Source: Elusimicrobia bacterium UBA5214 (GTDB lineage Bacteria; Elusimicrobiota; UBA5214). From it: a DNA stretch of 64,000 nucleotides. Both the position numbers and the translations under genes were made by a program. Shown in pieces: positions 6,643-15,616 of the stretch. The first letter of the stretch is position 1, and every line of letters begins with the position of its first letter. Location: contig DHVG01000002.1 of the NCBI GenBank assembly GCA_002412545.1, positions 222,702 to 286,701 of the forward strand. Reading direction: 5' to 3'. Under the pieces are notes generated by a model. The model saw only the letters and a program-made list of their open reading frames with translations, had not been told where the DNA came from and searched no databases.

Positions 6643-7570
6643 TTTAAAAATTTTCACTGGTAATGCTCACCCGAAATTAGCTGAAGAAATTTGTGAAACA
6701 ATGCAAGTGCCACTTGGGAAGGCCTATGTTGGTAAGTTCGCTGATGGTGAAGTTGAAATAAAAATTGAAGAGAATGTCCGAGGCAAAGATTGCTTCCTGA
6801 TTCAACCAACTTGTCCACCAGTTAACGAGAACCTTATGGAGTTGCTAATTATGATTGATGCGATGCTCCGCGCTTCAGCGAGAAGGATTACGGTAGTTTT
6901 ACCTTATTATGGTTATGGAAGACAAGACCGCAAAGCAGAACCTCGTGTACCAATATCAGCAAAATTAGTCGCTAAACTTATTACCATTGCCGGAGCTAAT
7001 CGTGTTCTTGCTTTAGACCTTCATGCTGGGCAGATACAGGGTTTTTTTGATATCCCGGTAGATAACCTTTTTGCGATGCCGGTGATATTAAAATATTTCC
7101 AGAAAAAGAAACTTAGTAATCCGACCGTTGTGGCTCCTGACCCTGGTGGGGTGGAACGTGCGCGTGCCTTTGCTAAACGTCTCAATGCTGGTTTAGCGAT
7201 AATTGACAAACGGCGTCCCCGACCAAATGAAGCAGCAGTAATGCATGTAATCGGTGAGGTGAAAGGGAAAGAAGTAATTATTCTTGATGATATGGTAGAT
7301 ACTGGTGGAACACTGCTAAGAGTAGCGGAAGCATTAGAAAGAGAAGGGACAAAAAAAATATATACCGCTTGCTCGCACGGTGTACTTTCCGGTAATGCAA
7401 CTCAACTTATAGAAGCGTCAAGTTTAGAAGAGTTAGTAATTACTGATTCTATTCCTTTAAATAAAGAAAAACAAATTGATAAGATTAAAATTCTTTCCAT
7501 TGCTAAACTTTTAGGTGAAGCAATTTTACGTATTCATCGTGAAGAGTCAGTAAGTGCCTTGTTTGTTTAG
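6596..7570 (+). CDS. prs: Ribose-phosphate pyrophosphokinase (PRPP synthetase)
   Basis: A 324-residue cytosolic enzyme making PRPP from ribose-5-phosphate and ATP for nucleotide, His and Trp synthesis. Seen: IKIEENVRGKDCFLIQPT, PYYGYGRQDRK (ATP region), DLHAGQIQGFFDIPVDNL, and the PRPP-binding loop ILDDMVDTGGT near residue 225. AAGGAG precedes the ATG by eight bases; this start overlaps the end of glmU by 47 bases. The length is normal for class I enzymes. Confidence 0.96.
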   Translation: MKKVAYAPELQRRSDDLKIFTGNAHPKLAEEICETMQVPLGKAYVGKFADGEVEIKIEENVRGKDCFLIQPTCPPVNENLMELLIMIDAMLRASARRITVVLPYYGYGRQDRKAEPRVPISAKLVAKLITIAGANRVLALDLHAGQIQGFFDIPVDNLFAMPVILKYFQKKKLSNPTVVAPDPGGVERARAFAKRLNAGLAIIDKRRPRPNEAAVMHVIGEVKGKEVIILDDMVDTGGTLLRVAEALEREGTKKIYTACSHGVLSGNATQLIEASSLEELVITDSIPLNKEKQIDKIKILSIAKLLGEAILRIHREESVSALFV

Positions 7571-7626
7571 AACGATGATTACAGTGATTTTTTAAAGAAC
7601 GATTACAGAAATTTTTGAGGTTGATA

Positions 7627-9264
7627 ATGAAAAAGTTATCTTATTTTTGTCTATTTCTCATTATTTTTGGATTGGAGACAAAAATTTATGCACAACTTAG
7701 TCCTTTAGCAACCGGTTTACAGAAATATCGTCAAGGGGATTTGGAAGGTGCAATTACTGATTTTGAAACTGCTTTATCTCAAGATAGAGAGAATGAAAGA
7801 ATTCAAAGTTATCTTTTCAATTGTTATCTTGCTCTTGGGGTAAGGTATGCAGAAGAACAAAATTATAATAAAGCAATAGATTATCTTGACCGAGCACAAA
7901 AACTTAATCCTTCTGACCAAGAGGTGAAAGACCTTTATCAAGGTGTAAAAGCAAAAGTAGCACCCCCTACTCCTCCCAAACCAGTAGAGATTCCCAAACC
8001 ACCACTAGCGCCTACCCGGGTACCGGCAGTGCCTCCGCAGGCACCGGCAGCGGTTACGCAACCGCCGGCAGTGGTTCCTCAACCACCGGCAGTGGTTCCT
8101 CAACCACCGGTAAAAAAAGAAGAAGTCGCACCACCGGTTAAGAAAGAGGGAATTCCTCCACCAGCACCAGCAATTAAAGAAGTAGTCCCAGTAGTTCCTC
8201 AACCACCGGTAAAGAAAGAAGAGGTTAAACCACCGGCAATTAAAGAAGTGAAACCGCCTACTCCTAAAGTGGAGAAACCAGTCGTTGAGAAAGCTAAAGA
8301 AAAAAAAGTAACTAAACCAGTAGTTGTTGAGGTCAAACCTACCCCAACTCCACCAGCTGAACTACGGAAAGAAATCGTCCGGGATGAACTTGAAAAAAAA
8401 CTTGAACTTATGCTTGTGCGTATTGACCGTGACCGGGACGAACTGTTAAAACATCTTGCCTCTTGGGAAGAGAAAGAAAGGAAGGAAAGGCAACGAGTTA
8501 TTCAGGAAAGTCAAAAATTTATGCAACGGACAATACTCATTGTTGGAGTTGGTCTTTTATTTCTTACCTTTTTTATTCTCGGGCCGATTTATTCTAATGT
8601 AAAACAGACCACTAAAGAAAAAAATAAAATATTTCGTGAATATGAAGAACGAATTACGAAAATGATTGAAGAACACAAACAATCATTGGCAGATTTTATT
8701 GCTCTTCAGACACAACCTAAGATTGAAGAAACCGAACCTCGTAAAGAAACAGCAGAACCTGAACGAGAGTTTATGCCTCCGGAACCGCTGATTTCACCGG
8801 AAGAAATTATTGAAGGTGCTACACCTGAATTACGTCTCCGAGCAATAAGTATTATTGAGAAAGAATTAAATTACAATAATGAAACAGAAAAAGTTGTTGC
8901 TCTACGCTTACTTGAACCTTTTCTAAATGATAAAAATAAAAAAGTACAACTCCAGGCAGCAGAAACTTTAGACAAATATACACCAGAAAAAACTGCCAAT
9001 TTTTGGCGTAACCTGATTAGCGAAGGAGATAAAAAAATATTACCAGAAATGATGCGCAATCTTACTAATCTTCCTCCGATAGGTAGAGCCGAAATTTTAA
9101 TTTCGTTTTTAAATCATCCGGATTACCAGATAAAAAAAGAAATCTTACTTAATTTACAGCAGTTATTAAAGACGAAAAAAGATGAACTTCCACCAGCAGT
9201 AATTGACCGTATTAAAGAAATAGTTGAAAAGAATACCATTGGTAAAAGAGAAGCAGAAAAATGA
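7627..9264 (+). CDS. Secreted TPR / Pro-rich / membrane-anchored HEAT-like protein
   Basis: A 545-residue protein. The ATG at 7627 follows GAGG by six bases and gives a signal sequence (MKKLSYFCLFLIIFGLETKIYAQ). Residues about 25-105 hold two TPR units (LQKYRQGDLEGAITDFETAL, YNKAIDYLDRAQKLNP). About 110-240 is a Pro/Val/Lys linker with repeated PPAVVPQPPVKKEEV units. A coiled coil and a membrane helix (ILIVGVGLLFLTFFIL) follow near residue 300, then a HEAT-like helical C-terminus. The next gene is a shorter paralogue and the two overlap by four bases, so they are translationally coupled. The TPR domain is probably periplasmic. Function unknown. Confidence 0.7.
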   Translation: MKKLSYFCLFLIIFGLETKIYAQLSPLATGLQKYRQGDLEGAITDFETALSQDRENERIQSYLFNCYLALGVRYAEEQNYNKAIDYLDRAQKLNPSDQEVKDLYQGVKAKVAPPTPPKPVEIPKPPLAPTRVPAVPPQAPAAVTQPPAVVPQPPAVVPQPPVKKEEVAPPVKKEGIPPPAPAIKEVVPVVPQPPVKKEEVKPPAIKEVKPPTPKVEKPVVEKAKEKKVTKPVVVEVKPTPTPPAELRKEIVRDELEKKLELMLVRIDRDRDELLKHLASWEEKERKERQRVIQESQKFMQRTILIVGVGLLFLTFFILGPIYSNVKQTTKEKNKIFREYEERITKMIEEHKQSLADFIALQTQPKIEETEPRKETAEPEREFMPPEPLISPEEIIEGATPELRLRAISIIEKELNYNNETEKVVALRLLEPFLNDKNKKVQLQAAETLDKYTPEKTANFWRNLISEGDKKILPEMMRNLTNLPPIGRAEILISFLNHPDYQIKKEILLNLQQLLKTKKDELPPAVIDRIKEIVEKNTIGKREAEK

Positions 9265-10523
9265 AAAAAGATTATGTTATTTGGTTATTAGTTATTGGTT
9301 GTTGGTTATGGTTCAATATATTCACCATGGTGAGTGATATCAAACCATTGACTACTTTACTTTATGCAGAAACTCTGAATAGTGGGTTGGAGAAGTATCG
9401 GCAGGGTAATCTGGAAGAGGCGATTGTTGATTTTGAAAATGTAATAAATAGCGAAAAGACAATCCTAAAAGAAAAAGAATTAGCAATAGTAAGCATAGGC
9501 AATTGCACTCTTGAATTGGGTAATGCGTATCCAGAAAAACCAAACTACCAGAAAGCATTAACTTATTTGGAGAAAGGGATGGACCTTTTCCCGAAAAACA
9601 CAGAAATAAAAAAGCTCTATCAAGAAATTAAAGAAAAATCAGCAGTGCCTGCCCGTCCATCGGGCGAGGTTCCGCAACCACCAGTAGTGTCTCCGCAGGC
9701 ACCGGCAGCGGTTACGCAACCGCCGGCAGTGGTTCCACAACCACCGGTTAAGAAAGAAGAAGTCGCACCACCGGTTAAGAAAGATGAAATTCCTTCACCA
9801 GCACCAGTAATCAAAGAAGTGGTACCGGTTGTTCCTAAGGTGGTTCCACAACCACCAGCAGTGCCACTGCAAGCACCAGTAGTGTCTCCCCAGGTACCAG
9901 TTGAACATAAAGAAGTCATTCCAAAGAAAGAGAAAAAAAAACAACCTAAAGAGGTAATTATCTCAAAACCAGTACTTACAGTTACTGAAGTTCCTCTACC
10001 GACGGCAAGAAAACCCGAGATAAAAAAACCATCTACTTTAGAAATTACAGAGGAGAGATTGAAATTACTGGAAGAAAAAGTTATAACTTTAAGTCAAAAT
10101 TATGAACAGGAAAGAAAAGAATTAGCCAGTAAACTGGGCGAGAAAGATAAAATAATTAAACAAACTATTCTTTATACTTTTTTGATTTTTCTCTTTTTCA
10201 TTTTTCTATTTCAACAAAATATTCGTAATACATTTTCAAAAAGTATTCGCAAGATTCTCACTACTTCAAGTGAGACAGTTTTTTTACCTACGGCTAAAGA
10301 GACAGAAAAAATTTTCTCTGATTGGTTAAATACTTTGGAAAATAAAGAAATTGTACAAATTGTTGTAGTTTTATTGAATAATCCTGAAGAAAATATAAGA
10401 GCTAAGGGGTTTGAATTTTTGGAAAAGATAATGAAAACAAAAAAATTTACTGCTGATGAACAATGGAAAATAGAAAGGACAATAAGAAAAATAGGTCTTG
10501 AAGAAGGATGGGTAGGCAAGTAA
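9261..10523 (+). CDS. Secreted TPR / Pro-rich membrane protein, paralogue of the preceding gene
   Basis: A 420-residue protein with the same plan as its upstream neighbour: N-terminal hydrophobic signal (VIWLLVIGCWLW), TPR (LEKYRQGNLEEAIVDFENVI), Pro-rich linker with PPAVVPQPPVKKEEVAPPVK, coiled coil, membrane helix near residue 300 (LYTFLIFLFFIFLF) and a short helical tail. The linker DNA at 9690-9840 is nearly the same as 8040-8200, pointing to recent duplication or gene conversion. The signal is encoded by a GGTTATTAGTTATTGGTTG phrase of the kind found between genes elsewhere in the window. ATGA overlap with the upstream gene. Function unknown. Confidence 0.65.
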   Translation: MKKDYVIWLLVIGCWLWFNIFTMVSDIKPLTTLLYAETLNSGLEKYRQGNLEEAIVDFENVINSEKTILKEKELAIVSIGNCTLELGNAYPEKPNYQKALTYLEKGMDLFPKNTEIKKLYQEIKEKSAVPARPSGEVPQPPVVSPQAPAAVTQPPAVVPQPPVKKEEVAPPVKKDEIPSPAPVIKEVVPVVPKVVPQPPAVPLQAPVVSPQVPVEHKEVIPKKEKKKQPKEVIISKPVLTVTEVPLPTARKPEIKKPSTLEITEERLKLLEEKVITLSQNYEQERKELASKLGEKDKIIKQTILYTFLIFLFFIFLFQQNIRNTFSKSIRKILTTSSETVFLPTAKETEKIFSDWLNTLENKEIVQIVVVLLNNPEENIRAKGFEFLEKIMKTKKFTADEQWKIERTIRKIGLEEGWVGK

Positions 10524-10565
10524 CTGATAACCGATAACTAATGACTAAAAATAAAGGAGGAAAGA

Positions 10566-11267
10566 ATGGTGGAAGAAATTATGTTAAAGTCAGAAAAACG
10601 GGATAAATTAACTAAAGGGCAACTTAAAACTAAACGTAAAGAAGGTAAAATACCAGCAATTATTTATGGTGAAAATCAACCATCATTAACACTTTTTGTG
10701 GAAGAGAAAAAATTTCAAAAAATATTGCATACTTCTTTAGGAGAAAATGTAATCATCAATTTAGAAGTTGAGCAAGAAAATCCCAAAACGGTAATGATTA
10801 AAGAAATACAACGAAATCCACTAAACGATAATCTTATCCATATTGATTTTCAACAAATTTCTTTAACTAAAAAAATTGAATTAACTGTTCCTTTACAAGT
10901 TATTGGTGAAGCGGTAGGTGTAAAAAGTGGCGGTATATTGGAACAACATCTCTGGGAGTTAAAAATACGTTGTTTACCGACGAAAATACCGCAGTCAATA
11001 ACTGTAGATGTAAACAATTTGGAACTTGGTAAAAGTATTTCAGTTAGGGATTTGACCGTTCCTAAAGGAGTGGATATTCTGCAAAATTTAGAACAGGTAG
11101 TAGTAAGTGTAGTCTCACCCCCGGCAGTTCCTGAGGAAGTGGTAACCCCTGCTCCTACGGTTGCCGAACCGGAGGTAATTGGTAAAGGTAAGAAAGAAAA
11201 AGAAGAAGAAATAGTAGAAGAAAAAGAAGAGAAAAAGGTTAAAGAAGTAAAAGAAGAAAAAAAATAA
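10566..11267 (+). CDS. rplY: 50S ribosomal protein L25, CTC form
   Basis: A 233-residue protein. The N-terminal beta-domain (LTKGQLKTKRKEGKIPAIIYGE) binds 5S rRNA; the second TL5/CTC domain runs from about residue 100 (IELTVPLQVIGEAVGVKSGGILEQHLWEL, shown in part). The last 45 residues are a Glu/Lys/Pro-rich tail. GGAGG precedes the start. rplY next to pth is a classical pair. Confidence 0.92.
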   Translation: MVEEIMLKSEKRDKLTKGQLKTKRKEGKIPAIIYGENQPSLTLFVEEKKFQKILHTSLGENVIINLEVEQENPKTVMIKEIQRNPLNDNLIHIDFQQISLTKKIELTVPLQVIGEAVGVKSGGILEQHLWELKIRCLPTKIPQSITVDVNNLELGKSISVRDLTVPKGVDILQNLEQVVVSVVSPPAVPEEVVTPAPTVAEPEVIGKGKKEKEEEIVEEKEEKKVKEVKEEKK

Positions 11268-11298
11268 AAAGTAACCCGACAAGAGGTAATTATCTCAA

Positions 11299-11943
11299 TT
11301 GGGAAATACTCGTTTAATTATTGGTTTAGGTAACCCGGGGAGGAAATATCAAAAAACGCGGCATAATCTTGGTTTTAGAGTAGTAGATTTCTTAGTTACC
11401 TTTTGGAAAGGGAAATTAATCAATTCTGACCGATGGCAAGGGATAGTACCGGTAAAAGTCTATAAAAGTTCTTTCCTTAGTTTAGTTTTAGTTAAACCTT
11501 TTACCTATGTTAATCTTAGCGGACCAGCAATAAAAGAATTAATGCTTAATTACGGAATCAAACCGGAAGAGATTTTAGTAATTTCTGATGATTTTTCTTT
11601 ACCTTTTGGCACGATTCGTATTCGGCAAGCCGGTTCAGCGGGAGGACATAAAGGATTAGAATCAATAATTACTGCCTTGGGTACAAGGGGATTCCCTCGT
11701 TTACGGATTGGTTGTGGACCTTTACCTCAAGGAGTTAATCCTAAGGACTATGTCCTTTTGCCATTTGCTAGAAAGGAAGAAAATAAACTTAATCTCCTTT
11801 TAACCAAGATTGGTGAAGCGGTTAATAAAATCTGCACCGAAGGTTTAGAAAAAACAATGTCCCTCTACAATAAGAAAAGTTTATTGACTTTTTCTGAAAA
11901 TATAAAAAAGCAGAGTATTGACAAAGAAGAAGAAAATGAGTAA
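11299..11943 (+). CDS. pth: Peptidyl-tRNA hydrolase
   Basis: A 214-residue enzyme that frees tRNAs from prematurely released peptidyl-tRNA. Seen: IIGLGNPGRKYQKTRHNLGF with the catalytic His (RHNLGF), VKPFTYVNLSG, ISDDFSLPFGTIRIRQAGSAGGHKG. It uses a TTG start; GAGGT is 11 bases upstream inside a GAGGTAATTATCTC palindrome, so the SD may lie in a small hairpin. The C-terminal 25 residues are lysine-rich and extra. Confidence 0.92.
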   Translation: MGNTRLIIGLGNPGRKYQKTRHNLGFRVVDFLVTFWKGKLINSDRWQGIVPVKVYKSSFLSLVLVKPFTYVNLSGPAIKELMLNYGIKPEEILVISDDFSLPFGTIRIRQAGSAGGHKGLESIITALGTRGFPRLRIGCGPLPQGVNPKDYVLLPFARKEENKLNLLLTKIGEAVNKICTEGLEKTMSLYNKKSLLTFSENIKKQSIDKEEENE

Positions 11944-12016
11944 ATTAGTGCTTTCAGAAATCTTGAAATAAGATTTTTAAAAAAAGGGGACAAAAATAAA
12001 AAGGTGATTATCTCAA

Positions 12017-12328
12017 ATGGTAATTGAAGCGATTGAAAAAATAAAAAAAATTGAAAAAGAGAACGAAGAAAGAATTCAATCAGCACAAAAAGAAGCAGAA
12101 AAAATAATCCAAGATGCAAAAAGTAAAACTGAAGAAATTATTCACCAAGCAAGGAAAGAAGCGGAAGATGAACTAAAAAAGATTGCTGAGATTGAAGAAA
12201 AAATCATCCTAAGTGAAATTGAAAAAATCAAAAACGAGTATCTTGAAGAAGGGGGAAAAATACAACAACTGGCGGAGCGTAATTTTAAACAAGCAGTAGA
12301 AATAGTTCTTAAAGAACTGTATAAATAG
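12017..12328 (+). CDS. V/A-ATPase peripheral stalk subunit (G/H type)
   Basis: A 103-residue, almost wholly helical protein with heptads (AEKIIQDAKSKTEEIIHQARKEAEDE in part), like AhaH/NtpF, which pairs with subunit E in the peripheral stalk. It heads the V-ATPase operon, directly before subunit I. AAGGTGATTATCTC precedes the ATG, the same palindromic motif as before pth. Confidence 0.8.
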   Translation: MVIEAIEKIKKIEKENEERIQSAQKEAEKIIQDAKSKTEEIIHQARKEAEDELKKIAEIEEKIILSEIEKIKNEYLEEGGKIQQLAERNFKQAVEIVLKELYK

Positions 12329-12350
12329 AAATGCTCATAGCTGATGGCTA

Positions 12351-14486
12351 ATGGCTAATAATAAAGAAATGGCAATTGAAACAATAAAAAAAATTTATCT
12401 TCTTGGTTATAAAGAAATTGAGAATGAAGTAATTAACCTGCTCCAGGATTTAGGAGTAGTGGAAATAAGCGAACTTCTGCCCGAGTACAAAGAGACAAGT
12501 AAAGAGGTGATTACCTCAAAAATTGAAAACAAGGAACCGGAGGAAAAACTAACCCAGTTAGAATACCTGGTCAGTTTGCTCGGGAAATTTGTTCCGCAGA
12601 AAGGTTTTTTTGAAACGACAGGTAAAGAAAAAATTGCTCTCTCAAAAAAAGAACTCCAGGAAACTGTTGATAACTTTAATCTTGAGAGAATTTATTCTGA
12701 GTGTAGATCTCTGGAGAAAAAACTTGAGGAACTAAAAATAAAAATAAATAAATTGGGAGATGAAAGACACCAAATTCTTCCTTGGCTACCCCTTGAAGCT
12801 AAGTTAAACCAATTTATTTCTACGGAAAAAGTCAAAATTAACCTCGGACACTTCCCTCTTAACAAATATAATGATTTCAAAAAAGAAATTTTCTCTTTGA
12901 CTAGCGAAATTTTTCTCTACGAGGTTAATACCGATAAGAAGTGGAAATATTTAGTTTTGCTTTACTCTTGGGAATATGCACCAGCGGTGGAAGAAATTCT
13001 TAAAAAAGTTGAATTTACTCCTCTTTTTCATCCGCTTACTGATTTATCTCCACAAGAAATTATTTTCCATATTGACCGAGAACTTAAGAAGATAAACAAA
13101 GAAATAGAAAATGTAAATCAGGCATTGAAAACTTTTTTACCTCAGCGACTAAAACTTATGGTGCTTTATGATTATTACTCCAATCTTCAGATAAAAGAAA
13201 AAGTTAAACAATTTTTTACTCGTACCCATGAGTCCTTTTGTTTGACCGGTTGGATTCCAGCTAAAGAAACTAAAAAAATAAAAGAAATACTTTCAAATAG
13301 ATTTACTCATTTGGAAATTATCTTCACTGACCCGGAGGAAAAAGAGCGGGTTCCCATAATTCTCAAAAACAAAAAAATTGCCGAACCCTTTGAAATTATC
13401 ACTGACCTTTACGGCCGCCCAATGTACCAGGGGGTTGACCCTACGCCTTATTTATCAATTTTTTTTGCTATATTTTTTGGTTTATGTTTAACCGATGCCG
13501 GATATGGTCTGGTGGTTATGCTTTTCAGCGGACTGGTTCTCTTGAGATTCCCGCACCTCTTAGGACCTACGAGTAAGAAATTTTTCTGGTTATTTTTTCT
13601 TGGTGGTGTCGCTACATTGTTTCTCGGAGCAATGGTTGGTGGCTGGTTTGGGATGACCGCAAAAGTAAAACTTTTTGACCCACTTAAAGATTTACTTATT
13701 TTTTTTGCAATAGCATTGGGTTTAGGAATAATTCATATTTTTACTGGGTTGTCCATAAAAATGTGGCAAAATTTAAAATCTGATGATTGGGTTTCTGCAC
13801 TTTCTGACCAGGGATTATGGATGTTAATCATTTCTTCTTTGATTATTTTTGCTCTGACGAGAGGTAAAATTTTACCCTCGTATTTAGAATTGCCATCCAA
13901 AATTTCTTCAGTGGGTGCAGCCCTCGGCATAATCTTCTTTCAGGGTCGTCGGGTAGATAAAAATCTTATCCGTCTCTCTGGAGTGGGAGCAAAAATTTAT
14001 CCTTGGTTATGGTTAATTCTGAGTGTTAGTATGACCACATTTTTACTTAGGTTGTTTCTACCAATTTCAAAATATTTAACCCTTTTTTCGTTTTTGTTGT
14101 TAGTTCTTCTTGGTTATAAAAACCTGAAAAATATTTTTGGACGGATTGGTCTCGGTCTTTATTCTCTTTACGGAATTTCTGGTTTTCTTGGTGATACTCT
14201 TTCCTATTCCCGTCTGGTTGCCCTTGGATTAACTACGGGAATTGTGGCAATGGTCATCAACAAGATGGCTACAATTGCCTATGCCGCTCCTTATCTTGGA
14301 TTTCTTCTTGCTTTTTTTATACTTTTAGGTGGGCATGCTTTTAATCTAGCAATTAATTTACTCGGTGCTTTTGTTCACTCTTGCCGTTTGCAATATGTAG
14401 AATTTTTTACCAAATTCTACGAGGCTGGCGGAAGACCCTTTAAACCGTTTGGAATTGAAAATAAATACACCATAGTTAAAAGTTAA
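12351..14486 (+). CDS. V/A-ATPase subunit I (a subunit, membrane stator)
   Basis: A 711-residue protein. The N-terminal half is cytoplasmic coiled coil; from about residue 365 there are seven or eight membrane helices (FFAIFFGLCLTDAGYGLVV, ...) forming the ion half-channels, with a TLSYSRLVALGL segment near residue 620 containing the essential Arg. MAIETIKKIYLLG at codon 7 (12369) looks more like the family start than the first ATG, which lies in a GCTGATGGCTAATGGCTAAT phrase. Residues 44-51 (KEVITSK) come from a GAGGTGATTACCTC motif. Confidence 0.92.
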   Translation: MANNKEMAIETIKKIYLLGYKEIENEVINLLQDLGVVEISELLPEYKETSKEVITSKIENKEPEEKLTQLEYLVSLLGKFVPQKGFFETTGKEKIALSKKELQETVDNFNLERIYSECRSLEKKLEELKIKINKLGDERHQILPWLPLEAKLNQFISTEKVKINLGHFPLNKYNDFKKEIFSLTSEIFLYEVNTDKKWKYLVLLYSWEYAPAVEEILKKVEFTPLFHPLTDLSPQEIIFHIDRELKKINKEIENVNQALKTFLPQRLKLMVLYDYYSNLQIKEKVKQFFTRTHESFCLTGWIPAKETKKIKEILSNRFTHLEIIFTDPEEKERVPIILKNKKIAEPFEIITDLYGRPMYQGVDPTPYLSIFFAIFFGLCLTDAGYGLVVMLFSGLVLLRFPHLLGPTSKKFFWLFFLGGVATLFLGAMVGGWFGMTAKVKLFDPLKDLLIFFAIALGLGIIHIFTGLSIKMWQNLKSDDWVSALSDQGLWMLIISSLIIFALTRGKILPSYLELPSKISSVGAALGIIFFQGRRVDKNLIRLSGVGAKIYPWLWLILSVSMTTFLLRLFLPISKYLTLFSFLLLVLLGYKNLKNIFGRIGLGLYSLYGISGFLGDTLSYSRLVALGLTTGIVAMVINKMATIAYAAPYLGFLLAFFILLGGHAFNLAINLLGAFVHSCRLQYVEFFTKFYEAGGRPFKPFGIENKYTIVKS

Positions 14487-14497
14487 GGAGGTGGAAA

Positions 14498-14983
14498 GTG
14501 GAAATCGGATTAATGTTATCTATCCTAGGTGCAGCAATTGCCGCAGCGCTTTCTGGTGCCGGTACCGCTTGGGGTGTTTCCATTCCCGGACGAGCAGCTA
14601 ACGGACTTTTAAGCGAAGAACCAGAAAAGTTTGGTAACTGCCTTATTCTGGTTGCTCTTCCGGGGACACAGGGAATTTATGGATTCATTTCCGGAGTAAT
14701 TATTCTCATTACTCTTGGTCTGCTCGGTGGTGAACCAAAACACCCTACTCTTCTTCAAGGATTGGCGTTCCTTGGGGTAGGAATATTCCAGGCGACAGTT
14801 CAATGGGTTTCCTCCATTTATCAGGGTAAGGTCTGTGCCGCCGGGATTGCGATTGTTGCTAAACATCCCGAAGATTCAATGAAAGGTGTAGTGAACGGAG
14901 TAATTGTGGAAACCTATGCCGTATTGGGGCTTTTAATCACCTTGTTGCTTATACTTTTTGGTATTGCACCAACTTTGAAATAA
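14498..14983 (+). CDS. V/A-ATPase proteolipid subunit K, four-helix, Na+-type
   Basis: A 161-residue rotor-ring subunit made of two fused hairpins. GTG start with AAGGAGG six bases upstream. Only the second hairpin keeps the carboxylate (VIVETYAVLG, E138). L54, T57 and Q58 (LPGTQG), Q109 (YQGKV) and E138 correspond to the Na+ ligands of Enterococcus hirae NtpK (L61, T64, Q65, Q110, E139; from memory), so Na+ coupling is predicted. Its position between subunits I and E is standard. Confidence 0.94.
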   Translation: MEIGLMLSILGAAIAAALSGAGTAWGVSIPGRAANGLLSEEPEKFGNCLILVALPGTQGIYGFISGVIILITLGLLGGEPKHPTLLQGLAFLGVGIFQATVQWVSSIYQGKVCAAGIAIVAKHPEDSMKGVVNGVIVETYAVLGLLITLLLILFGIAPTLK

Positions 14984-14999
14984 ATCAGCGGATATCTTT

Positions 15000-15602
15000 A
15001 TGGCTATTGAAGATATTATCCATAAAATTGAATCGGCAACTGAAACGAAAATAAAAGAAATTTTAACTTCAGCAAAAGAGGAAGAAAAAAATATTCTTAC
15101 CCAAACAGAAATTGAAGCAGAAAAAATTAAAAAGAGAATACTTGAAACTGGTAAAAAAGAACTTGCCGAAAAGAAAAGCCGACAAATTACGATAACTACA
15201 CTGGAAGCAAGGAAAACACTGCTTGCTGAAAAGCAAAAAATTATTAGCGAAATTTACACCGAGGTACTTAAAAAAATAGAAGGACTTCCTAAAAATGAAT
15301 ACTCTCAACTACTTAAAGGACTGGTTCTTAAACTTGCCAATGGTGGAGAAGAAATAATTGTTGCCGAGAGAGATAAATCAAAAATTGATTCTAATTTTCT
15401 TAAAGATGTAAATCGTGAGTTAGCAAAGAAAGGGAAAAAATCATTAACCTTTTCTTCGGTTATGCGCAATATTCCCGGTGGTTTCCTACTGCGTTCCGGA
15501 GAATCGGAAATAAATGTTTCTTTACCGTTACTTATTAAATCACTAAGAGAAACTACCGAATCACAATTAGTTAAGGTATTATTTAGCAATAGTTCACCAT
15601 GA
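15000..15602 (+). CDS. V/A-ATPase subunit E
   Basis: A 200-residue peripheral stalk subunit: a long N-terminal helix (IESATETKIKEILTSAKEEEKN in part) and a globular C-terminus with IPGGFLLRSGESEINVSL. It pairs with the G/H-type subunit encoded first in the operon. The motif PGGFLL..G is typical of bacterial and archaeal E subunits. Confidence 0.88.
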   Translation: MAIEDIIHKIESATETKIKEILTSAKEEEKNILTQTEIEAEKIKKRILETGKKELAEKKSRQITITTLEARKTLLAEKQKIISEIYTEVLKKIEGLPKNEYSQLLKGLVLKLANGGEEIIVAERDKSKIDSNFLKDVNRELAKKGKKSLTFSSVMRNIPGGFLLRSGESEINVSLPLLIKSLRETTESQLVKVLFSNSSP

Positions 15603-15616
15603 AAGGTTCATCATGA

